From contig NZ_KE136482.1 in NCBI RefSeq assembly GCF_000407185.1, positions 1,054,001 to 1,118,000 of the forward strand: a stretch of 64,000 nucleotides of DNA, written 5' to 3'. A program made the position numbers and the translations under genes. The notes below the pieces were generated by a model. That model did no database searches. It was given only the letters and a program-made list of their open reading frames with translations, and was not told the origin of the DNA. This DNA comes from Enterococcus malodoratus ATCC 43197 (GTDB taxonomy: Bacteria > Bacillota > Bacilli > Lactobacillales > Enterococcaceae). Numbering within the stretch: the first letter of the stretch is position 1; each line of letters begins with the position of its first letter. Shown piece by piece: positions 34,459 through 41,882 of the stretch.

Positions 34459-35730
34459 TTAAAGGATTCCAGAAACCAGTTGAGAGAATTTCAGAATTAC
34501 CCAGTTTAAGAAGTTTCCGCCCATATCGAGGGTAGATACTTGCGTTGCGCCTTTAGGAAACTCATACACTCCTCGCATCATTTCTGTGTGAACAGGAGCG
34601 AAATTAGTAGCCATATATAATGCCAATGCTATTACAACCGTTCCTGTTAATACCGATTGAATGATATTCCCTTTCCGATGCGCAACAATTAGAGAAACAT
34701 AAAATGGAATCGTCGCTAAGTCACCAAAAGGCAACACTTTATTCCCTGGCAATATAACAGCAATAAATAAAGTTATCGGAACTAAAAGCAATCCAGTCGC
34801 CAAGTTTGCTGGGTGTCCCGTGGTAACCGCAGCGTCTAATCCTAAATAAATTTCTCTTTCGCCATACCGTTCTTGTAAAAAGTCTCTGACCGATTCTGAA
34901 ATCGGAATTAGACCTTCCATTAGAATTTTTACCATCCGAGGCATTAAGAACATGACTGCTCCCATGTTGATACCCATTTTCAAGATGCCGCCAATATCAT
35001 AACCGCCTAGTGCAGCAATGGCTGCCCCGATAATAATTCCCATCATCATTGGTTCTCCAAAAATACCAAACCGTTTCTGAATTGATTCTGGATCAGCATG
35101 CAGCTTGTTTAGACCAGGAATTTTGCTTATAGCAATGCCGATCGGAATACCGACTAGCCCAAAGGCAACTGTCGATCCGGTTGGCAGACTTACCCCTTCT
35201 AGCCCATAAAATTTTGCTACTAAAGGTGCTGTTTTATCGGCAATAATCAAACAAGCAATCTCATACAATACGGCACATAAAATAGCAAACCACCAGTTAC
35301 CATTGGTCACAATATACCCTGTTGCTCCCGCAGCAATAAAATGCCAATAGTTCCATAAATCAATATCCAAAGTTTTTGTAACTTTTAGCAGTAGCAAGAT
35401 AACGTTAACAATCAAGCAAATCGGAATTAAAACCGCTGAAACCGGCGAAGCCCATGCAGCAGATGCCGCTGATGGCCATCCGGTATCAATCACAGTCAAA
35501 TGAAACCCAAAGCGTTCGACCATAGCTTGCGCCGCTGGTCCCAAATTATCTGATAACACACCAATAACCAAATTAATACCTACAAATCCAATTCCAATTG
35601 TTAATCCTGATCGCAATGCTTTCCCAAATGGAACTCTAAAAATAAGTGCTATGATTAGAATCATAATCGGGAGCATAACAGTAGGTCCTAGGTTCAGGAT
35701 ATACTGTACAACATCGTTAATCGCTTTCAT
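34459..35730 (-). CDS. PTS galactitol-class EIIC component
   Basis: 423-residue polytopic membrane protein. It has the EIIC-Gat blocks GLTIGIGFVGINLVIGVL, TGWPSAASAAWASP, and the long EGLIPISESVRDFLQERYG loop. It forms the channel for a galactitol-like polyol or pentitol. EIIB and EIIA genes precede it in order. The specificity cannot be settled from sequence. Confidence 0.9.
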   Translation of the reverse strand: MKAINDVVQYILNLGPTVMLPIMILIIALIFRVPFGKALRSGLTIGIGFVGINLVIGVLSDNLGPAAQAMVERFGFHLTVIDTGWPSAASAAWASPVSAVLIPICLIVNVILLLLKVTKTLDIDLWNYWHFIAAGATGYIVTNGNWWFAILCAVLYEIACLIIADKTAPLVAKFYGLEGVSLPTGSTVAFGLVGIPIGIAISKIPGLNKLHADPESIQKRFGIFGEPMMMGIIIGAAIAALGGYDIGGILKMGINMGAVMFLMPRMVKILMEGLIPISESVRDFLQERYGEREIYLGLDAAVTTGHPANLATGLLLVPITLFIAVILPGNKVLPFGDLATIPFYVSLIVAHRKGNIIQSVLTGTVVIALALYMATNFAPVHTEMMRGVYEFPKGATQVSTLDMGGNFLNWVILKFSQLVSGIL

Positions 35731-35788
35731 TCAAATAAATCCTCCTTGTATATTTATTTTAAATAGCGGCCACTATTTTTAACTACCA

Positions 35789-36082
35789 TTATTCATCGAC
35801 AGATCGTGCTAATTCCAGAATTTTTTCATCCAGTTTATCTGTGCCTATTCCACTGATATATCCCAATGCCGTAATTGCCGGGATTTTGTATTGGGTTGGT
35901 AAAATTGTTGTCGAAATAAGCATATCGGCACCTTCCTGTTTAGATACTGCTTCGGAAATTTTAATTTGTTGAACATCAGCAACAATGTGATTGTCATTTA
36001 ATAGATCCTCAATCCTTTTCATAACTACTGTTGATGTAGCGATTCCTGCTCCGCAAGCTACCAACACTTTAATCTTTCTCAT
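35789..36082 (-). CDS. PTS galactitol-class EIIB component
   Basis: 97 residues with the P-loop cysteine motif VACGAGIATSTVV at the N-terminus, typical of EIIB-Gat. It carries phosphate from EIIA to the sugar bound in EIIC. Its place between EIIA and EIIC is the normal Gat order. Confidence 0.92.
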   Translation of the reverse strand: MRKIKVLVACGAGIATSTVVMKRIEDLLNDNHIVADVQQIKISEAVSKQEGADMLISTTILPTQYKIPAITALGYISGIGTDKLDEKILELARSVDE

Positions 36083-36097
36083 ACAAATCGTCTCCTC

Positions 36098-36574
36098 TTA
36101 TTTTTCAATTTTTTTAATTGCATAAATTAATTGTTCTGAATCCTTTGATGCTAAAACTTCCTCTAAAATATTGTCATTTTGCAGTAATCCCATTAATGAT
36201 TGCAGCATTTCTAGCTGTGCATGTGGTTGATTTAACCCCAAAATGAAAACAATATCGGTAGTTACTTTTTTGTCCCTGTCCTCCATGCTAGTAAATTGAA
36301 CAGGTTTCTTATTGGTAATCACTGCCACAAATTCGGTTAAAATGCACTCAGCATCCGTATGCGGAATAGCTGCACCATATTTCTCCAATTGAATGCCTGT
36401 CGGAAATATCTCCTCTCGTTGTTTTATCCGTTCGAGAAAATCACTTCTGACCCAGCCTAGCTCTAACGCTTGTTCATAGACCTGTTCAAAGATTTCGACA
36501 GGACTCGAAAAATTTCCTTGAACAAAAATCAAAGGTGGTTTCACATAAAAACTTAGTTTGTCATTTTTTGCCAT
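36098..36574 (-). CDS. PTS EIIA component (fructose/galactitol type)
   Basis: 158 residues; phospho-histidine in KYGAAIPHTDAECI, followed by the PVQFTSMEDRDKKVTTDIVFILGL block of PTS_EIIA_2 domains. It starts three bases after the regulator gene ends, so regulator and PTS are one transcription unit. Confidence 0.9.
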   Translation of the reverse strand: MAKNDKLSFYVKPPLIFVQGNFSSPVEIFEQVYEQALELGWVRSDFLERIKQREEIFPTGIQLEKYGAAIPHTDAECILTEFVAVITNKKPVQFTSMEDRDKKVTTDIVFILGLNQPHAQLEMLQSLMGLLQNDNILEEVLASKDSEQLIYAIKKIEK

Positions 36575-36577
36575 CTC

Positions 36578-38656
36578 TTAATTCCTCCAATATTCATCAC
36601 TAAAATCAACTAACAAAGTGAGTATTTCATTGATAGATGTTGCCTCTTCAATTTCTTTCAGTTGTTCTGAACCTGCTAAATTCATCAATTCAAAAATCAA
36701 ATCAACATGTTTATCTTTATCATTAGAGGCCAATAGAACAACGGTGTGCACTTTTGAGCCATTTTCCGTGAGGATTCCTTTTTTTACGATCCCCATGCTG
36801 AGTCCGACGCCTAACGCTCCTGCTTCACACATTGTATGGGGTAGACCGATAGTGTTCCGTAAAACCGTATATTGAGGCAATATAGGCATCTCTTGTTTTA
36901 AAGCATTCACAAAATTGTTACTAATAACGTTTTGCTTTTCTAATGGCCATGCCAACTTATCAAGAAGTTCCAACCACTCTATTTCATCATCAAATAGTTG
37001 GATCGTATCAATTTTCAATGTGTCGATTAAATGAATCCTTTTCTTCTCTACCATCTCGAAATCTTTTGGAGTAAACAGCGTTAATAGTTCGTGATATAAG
37101 TTTTCTTCATCAGAAATCACTGCATATTTCTTTATCAATGACATGATTTTTTCTGGATTTATGACAGTGTTTTGAGATAGTGACACGGAACGTAATACGC
37201 GTTCCCTTAGCTGTCTCTTTTCCTGATCAGTTAAAAAATTGTTTACAACAAAAACAGGTTTCTCTGTTTCCAGAGGAATAGCCGAAAAAATGAAGTCAAC
37301 TTCGTAATTATTTCGATAGAATTTTCTTTCAGAAATCAATTCTACAAAGTCGATTTCTGGTAATAAATTCTGCAGCGTATTTTTTAGCAATAACGAAATT
37401 GAGATTCCGTTCGGACAAACAATGATTGCCCGTCTTCTGTTCTCATCCCGAATGATCTCCGTGCTTTCGACAATATGACTGCCTATGAATAATGAAATCA
37501 GGAATAATTCTGGATCTGGTATTGCTTCTCCAAAAAAATTTTCCAGTGGTTCACTAGATTCTTTCACTAAGTAAAACAATGAAAATAAATCGGAGTCCTT
37601 ATTTTCTTGGTAAAATCTCGTTTGTAAGTTTAGATGATACTTAATTCGGTAATATGCCGGTCTCATATGAATCAATAACCGCTCTAACAACCTTTCCTTT
37701 CGTTCAACACTAAGGCCCGATATTTTCTCAAAATTGTTTAACACTTGAAGTAGGGCCTCTTTTAACTTATCCATTTCTCTAACTGAAAGAATGTTCGCTT
37801 GAGATAAATTAGTTGTAAGCAACAACAGCGTCAGGTACACTCGTTCATTTCTACTAATCTTATCGACATCCCAAATAATATGTTCTGCTGCTAAAAACTC
37901 TTTTGTATCAGCAAGCTCAAAGTCATTAATTTTGAAATTGTAGGAAATTTGTTTTCCTCTTTTCGCTCGCCGAATAATTAGAATGACTAATAGCGGTAAA
38001 ACCTTTAAGCGATCATCAGTAAATTGAATATTCAGTTTTTCTTCAACTAAACCGATACGTTTCTTGAAAACTTCAACCAGATCTATGTCAATTTTTGAAA
38101 ATTGGCTAATACAATTGATTCCATCGTGAATCTCTGCCAAATTCATCAAGGTCACAGATAGCAACTCTCGTTTATTCCATTCATCTCCATGAAAATGATA
38201 GCCTTTCTGCCGGGTGTACTTTAGTTCCAAGTCATACTTCCCAACATCTTCCCCAACTTTTCTTAAATCTCGCAAAATAGTATTTCTGCTAACCTTTAAT
38301 TCCAAAATGAAATGATCCAAAGATAAATATTCATCTTTGGCCAAAATCAATAATTCAATTACCCAGATTCTTTCTTGTCCTGAAAATATATAGTGTTCTA
38401 TCTTCTCATGTTCTTTTTCTTTACCCCCTCCAAATGCAGAAATTACCACATTGGGAACTAAAAAATACCCTTTTTTGGTTCTTTTAATTTGCGGTAGTTT
38501 TCCATCCTCTAGAAAATCGTTGATTTTTTTTAAAGCGTAATTCAATTGACTTCTTGATAGATCGAACCTTTCATATAAAACTTTACTAGTAATTTGGGGG
38601 TTATTTATTAGTTCCATTAATATTTGGTTATTCCTATCTTCTAAGTTCATATTCAT
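36578..38656 (-). CDS. BglG/MtlR-type PRD transcriptional activator with EIIB and EIIA domains
   Basis: About 692 residues from ATG 38656 (38650 is equally possible; AAGGG lies just upstream). N-terminal HTH (ILMELINNPQITSKVLYERF), a second Mga-like HTH (ILELKVSRNTILRDLRKVGE), two PRD segments (about 180-400), an EIIB-Gat-like domain with Cys in IVCPNGISISLL, and a C-terminal EIIA domain with LPQYTVLRNTIGLPHT. Such proteins activate PTS operons when dephosphorylated at EIIB and phosphorylated at PRD. It leads the galactitol-class operon. Confidence 0.9.
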   Translation of the reverse strand: MNMNLEDRNNQILMELINNPQITSKVLYERFDLSRSQLNYALKKINDFLEDGKLPQIKRTKKGYFLVPNVVISAFGGGKEKEHEKIEHYIFSGQERIWVIELLILAKDEYLSLDHFILELKVSRNTILRDLRKVGEDVGKYDLELKYTRQKGYHFHGDEWNKRELLSVTLMNLAEIHDGINCISQFSKIDIDLVEVFKKRIGLVEEKLNIQFTDDRLKVLPLLVILIIRRAKRGKQISYNFKINDFELADTKEFLAAEHIIWDVDKISRNERVYLTLLLLTTNLSQANILSVREMDKLKEALLQVLNNFEKISGLSVERKERLLERLLIHMRPAYYRIKYHLNLQTRFYQENKDSDLFSLFYLVKESSEPLENFFGEAIPDPELFLISLFIGSHIVESTEIIRDENRRRAIIVCPNGISISLLLKNTLQNLLPEIDFVELISERKFYRNNYEVDFIFSAIPLETEKPVFVVNNFLTDQEKRQLRERVLRSVSLSQNTVINPEKIMSLIKKYAVISDEENLYHELLTLFTPKDFEMVEKKRIHLIDTLKIDTIQLFDDEIEWLELLDKLAWPLEKQNVISNNFVNALKQEMPILPQYTVLRNTIGLPHTMCEAGALGVGLSMGIVKKGILTENGSKVHTVVLLASNDKDKHVDLIFELMNLAGSEQLKEIEEATSINEILTLLVDFSDEYWRN

Positions 38657-38681
38657 CACCCTTACACTCTCAAAATACTTT

Positions 38682-38695
38682 AAAAACGCTTCCAA
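38682..38695 (-). promoter_or_regulatory. Candidate cre site of the galactitol-class operon
   Basis: Minus strand TTGGAAGCGTTTTT: two positions off the CcpA consensus, 26 bases ahead of the likely start. It implies carbon catabolite repression. Confidence 0.5.
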
Positions 38696-38778
38696 ATCTA
38701 CATACTTTGTTATCCAATAATATGCATGCTTTGTGCAATATGAGCTTTCATAATTCTTTCAATTTATTTCCTTAAAAA

Positions 38779-38802
38779 AAAACAGGTGACATCCCCTGTT
38801 TT
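38779..38802 (-). terminator. Small terminator-like hairpin
   Basis: AAAACAGG (38779-38786) with CCTGTTTT (38795-38802), followed by T's on the minus strand. It would end minus-strand transcripts arriving from the decayed SRAP gene before the galactitol-class operon. Confidence 0.55.
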
Positions 38803-39135
38803 ACAACCTTTCTATCAAATTTTTTTAGTTGTACAGAATTATCGACAAATTTACAGCAACCAAAGCCATTAAATACTATCATATTTTTGTTATCCTTACT
38901 GATCAAAATAAGCTTGTTAGTTATGCATATTTCGATCGTCCTCGATAACCAAAACAACAAATCGAAGGAATAAATTCACTCCTAAGTAACTAATAATTAC
39001 TTATATTTTTATAATTATCATTGCCCGAATCAAAAACTTGTAGAGAAAAAAAGTGCACTATTAAAAGATGCACTGTTTCTTCTTTGGATTAATAGAATAA
39101 ATAGACCTACTTACGATTATGATGGTTCTTCAGAT

Positions 39136-39556
39136 CTATAAAGCTAATTTACTGTTCAAATCAGGTATTTCAGCATTTATCTGATCCCTAGCAAAATATC
39201 TGTCAGCGATCCAACTGCCGATATCTTTCTTTTCGATTATTAGCGGCATGCGATAGTGAATTTTCGATATTGATTGATTTGGTTCTGTAGTCGTTATGAT
39301 TGATTCAGTTTCTATCCCTTCAGCGGAATGATGAATACGATAAAAACCGGCCACATACATTACCTTCACTTCAGTAAAAAGAAATTTCTTTTTATCTTGG
39401 TTCTATTCATAAAATCCGCTCATGAGAAACTCACAGCGGCTTTCTTGGAAAGGCTTAGCTAATGTCTTTTTCTGTTCAACGCTTTCGGATCTTGCATTGA
39501 TTATCAACTGTCCTTTTTTGAAGCCGGTAAGGCTCCAACGTGTGATCGCAGCAACA
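39136..39556 (-). pseudogene. SRAP/YedK-type (HMCES) protein gene, truncated and interrupted
   Basis: One frame reads AAITRWSLTGFKKGQLIINARSES, then RCEFLMSGFYE, then a TAG (39403-39405) where the family has a tryptophan codon (GFYEW), then MYVAGFYRIHH, IITTTEPNQSISKIHYRMPLII. These are the central and C-terminal blocks of SOS-response-associated peptidases that crosslink abasic DNA. The N-terminal third, with the catalytic Cys2, is missing. Two independent lesions show the gene is dead. Confidence 0.78.
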
Positions 39557-40009
39557 GGATTATTGTCCTTATTCCCCCCGTTTGAGAACTAAATAAGGTA
39601 TAAATATTTCAAAATAAGTGGCACGATAAAATTACCTCTCCTCTTCTAAAGGTTTGAATTTTATCAGTTACTCGATTACAGAACTGTATTTTAACTATTC
39701 ATAAGTACTAATAGTGTCTGTTTTGGTTATACCCATAGGTGTTATCCACATCCAATCCTGAAATCTTTGATTTTTCAGGATTTTTTCATTCATAAAAAGT
39801 TTATCTTTTAGGTGTATATCAATAGATTAATGATTGGAAATCCTTCCGATCATTAATCTATTAGTTAGAATCAATTTTTCGACTATAAGTAAAGCTTCAG
39901 ATAATTTGTAACGATTGTAGAAACAGTCATATCAACTATATCGCTTTTTTTTAATGTCGACTTGATTGATTTCCTTATTTTTCTGATTAAGATATCCAAA
40001 CAGTTGAAG
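39557..40009. other. Intergenic region with two structured elements
   Basis: No gene. It holds a plus-strand terminator (AATCCTGAAA 39754-39763 with 39773-39782 and a T6 tail) and an unusual long hairpin at 39821-39862. A 62-codon minus frame at 39883-40071 crosses the next terminator and is not credible. Confidence 0.6.
39821..39862. other. 42-bp near-perfect hairpin without T-tail
   Basis: AATAGATTAATGAT (39821-39834) pairs exactly with 39849-39862. The pairing continues through one T-G pair and GGAA/TTCC to an ATCC loop, giving 19 stacked pairs. No run of T follows on either strand, so it is not a standard terminator. Confidence 0.6.
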
Positions 40010-40054
40010 AAAGCACCTGCCTTCCTCAGATCTCCAAGGATAGCCAGGTGCTTT
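40010..40054 (-). terminator. Terminator of WxL operon 1
   Basis: AAAGCACCTG (40010-40019) pairs with CAGGTGCTTT (40045-40054), 14 bases past the stop of the last regulator gene; TTTCTTC follows on the minus strand. Confidence 0.65.
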
Positions 40055-40067
40055 ACTTTGTATTCCC

Positions 40068-40781
40068 TCATTCATTCCCATACTTCAACTCATCTGCGTC
40101 TAAATAGACCTGTTCATAAACTGTTTCATCCAGCCGGTAGCCTCTTCCCCAACAGGTTTCGATAATCGGGCCTTGAATATGCTGGCTCGCCAGTTTGTCT
40201 TTCAAATGCTTCACCATTACAGATAGTTGGGACATGCTGGAGTTGCTTTTCTGTCTATTCCACATCCGCAGGCAGATTTCTTCTCGCGAGATGGTTTGCT
40301 TTTCTTGTTCATAAAGAATGCGGAACAGTTTTAATTCTCCGCCGCTCAATGTTAGAGCGGATAGAGGACGTTTCTCCTCAGATTTTGGTAGGAAGACGAT
40401 CTTGCCCTCTTTTCTGACGTTGTTACAGCTAAGTTTTTCTCTCAACGATTCGATCGATGGACGACTCTCGATCCATTCGGTTACACCAAGCTCTTTCCAT
40501 TCTTCTAACTCTGTCTCAGGCACTCGCTCGTCCGATTTTCTAAAGATTGGAATCGAGTATGAACTTAACGTCCGCACCAGTTCTTTCACTTCGGCATTCG
40601 CCAATGTCTCGCTTAAAATAATCTGATGAAACATCTTAATAAATTCGTTGTTGGCGTCTTCCATCAGACATAGGTCAATCAATTCTCTCGAAATAAACAC
40701 TTCATGCCCCAATTGCCTCAGGCGTTTTTCAAAGGTTGGTTCGTTCATTGGATTATTGGTTAATAGTAGGATCTGACTCAT
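40068..40781 (-). CDS. Winged-helix regulator of the WxL operon family (regulator 1b)
   Basis: 237 residues. The C-terminal 100 form an OmpR/PhoB-type winged helix (ALTLSGGELKLFRILYEQEK, ISREEICLRMWNRQKS, QLSVMVKHLKDKL, IIETCWGRGYRLDE). The N-terminal part looks like a degenerate receiver (QILLLTNNPMNEPTFEKRL) without the phospho-acceptor aspartate. It is similar in layout to the products of 40813-41568 and 52995-53681. It is the last gene of WxL operon 1 and probably feeds back on it. Confidence 0.75.
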   Translation of the reverse strand: MSQILLLTNNPMNEPTFEKRLRQLGHEVFISRELIDLCLMEDANNEFIKMFHQIILSETLANAEVKELVRTLSSYSIPIFRKSDERVPETELEEWKELGVTEWIESRPSIESLREKLSCNNVRKEGKIVFLPKSEEKRPLSALTLSGGELKLFRILYEQEKQTISREEICLRMWNRQKSNSSMSQLSVMVKHLKDKLASQHIQGPIIETCWGRGYRLDETVYEQVYLDADELKYGNE

Positions 40782-40812
40782 TTGGATTCCTTCTTTCTGA
40801 TTGGTTCATAGT

Positions 40813-41568
40813 TTAGATACTGATGCTTTTGGGATAATTTCGATACTCGCCCTTCATCAGACATTGATAAAAATAAGCATTTAGTTGATAGCCTTCACCC
40901 CAAAGCGTCATTACCGCATCTTCTATTCCATAAGCTTCCGCTACCTTCTTACGAATTCTCGCCACAGATGAGGATAATTGGCTCAATTTAGAGTTTTGAT
41001 TCTTCGATCGCCAACCGTGGCACAATTCATCCCTAGCTAGTGACAAATTTTCCGCCGCCATTAGCCGATTAATAATACCTTTTTCCAGTTTGGTGAAATG
41101 AATGTCCGAAAAATAAAGCGGAAAAGCTTTCTTCTTAAAATCCGATAGCGGTTGGTCGCCATAAAACGGCTGAACCATCTGACCATTACTAAACTCGATC
41201 TGGTTTAAAAGCGTCTTATGGATTAATTTTTCGCGCAGCCTTTCTAAAGAGGTACTTGCTAAAATCCAATCAAATATATGCCAGTTGTTCCATTCTGATG
41301 ATGCCTCTTCTGTTGGTTCTTCTCCGACAATTCGTAATAAACAATCTGTGCTAAATTGTTCGCCAAATGCTTTCGCTTCAGTATCTGAGATGGTCTCACT
41401 CAAAAAGACCCATTGAAACGACTTCATGAAATGATCCACTCTGCCAGAGTTCTCCCAATTTTCCCAAATAGAGACGGACACCAACACTTCGTAATTTAAC
41501 TTTTGGAGCTGTTCCTGCAAATAGCTTTCGACCGAAATATTCTTCGTTAAGATCAAGATTCGATTCAT
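40813..41568 (-). CDS. Winged-helix regulator of the WxL operon family (regulator 1a)
   Basis: 251 residues from the ATG at 41568 (AGAGGTGG upstream). The N-terminus RILILTKNISVESYLQEQLQ resembles a receiver fold without the acidic pocket. The C-terminal winged helix runs through FTKLEKGIINRLMAAENLSL, RDELCHGW, SSSVARIRKKV and VMTLWGEGYQLN. It is a paralogue of the next gene, 31 bases away. Two tandem regulators here contrast with one in cluster 2. Confidence 0.75.
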   Translation of the reverse strand: MNRILILTKNISVESYLQEQLQKLNYEVLVSVSIWENWENSGRVDHFMKSFQWVFLSETISDTEAKAFGEQFSTDCLLRIVGEEPTEEASSEWNNWHIFDWILASTSLERLREKLIHKTLLNQIEFSNGQMVQPFYGDQPLSDFKKKAFPLYFSDIHFTKLEKGIINRLMAAENLSLARDELCHGWRSKNQNSKLSQLSSSVARIRKKVAEAYGIEDAVMTLWGEGYQLNAYFYQCLMKGEYRNYPKSISI

Positions 41569-41617
41569 TTTCCACCTCTTTTTTATGGAATCCAAGACGA
41601 CAAATTGATATGTATAA

Positions 41618-41641
41618 ACCGCCCGATCACTCGAGCGGTCC
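41618..41641 (-). terminator. Hairpin between small membrane protein and regulator genes
   Basis: CCGC-CGA / TCG-GCGG pairing across TCAC, GC-rich. It may attenuate transcription into the regulator genes. Confidence 0.45.
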
Positions 41642-41644
41642 TGT

Positions 41645-41860
41645 TTAGTTGGTTAATTGCTGCTGGATCATGACGTAAAGACTAATACTCATTACGACCC
41701 AAGCAACGGCTAGTAAAAACATTCCCCAATTGGCTAGTAGATACGTCAGTTTCTTTTGTCCTGTCTGCTCGCAAAAGGCCAGATCTTTGACTAAGAAAAA
41801 GACTGCTAGGAACAAAACAATGACGCCCATTCCTGCCGATAGCCAGACATAATTGTACAT
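41645..41860 (-). CDS. Small two-helix membrane protein of WxL operon 1
   Basis: 71 residues with two hydrophobic segments (YVWLSAGMGVIVLFLAVFFL and LLANWGMFLLAVAWVVMSIS) separated by a charged loop. It corresponds in position and layout to the 80-residue protein at 53693-53935 in cluster 2. Function unknown. It begins 22 bases after the giant WxL gene, with a good ribosome-binding site. Confidence 0.7.
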   Translation of the reverse strand: MYNYVWLSAGMGVIVLFLAVFFLVKDLAFCEQTGQKKLTYLLANWGMFLLAVAWVVMSISLYVMIQQQLTN

Positions 41861-41882
41861 AGATCTCTCTCACTCCTTGTTT

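Noticed and set aside
38772-38960. 62-codon minus-strand frame next to the galactitol-class regulator
   Set aside because: It runs through a terminator hairpin and has no recognisable sequence or good start.
39883-40071. 62-codon minus-strand frame after the WxL regulator
   Set aside because: It overlaps the operon terminator at 40010-40054 and looks like chance.
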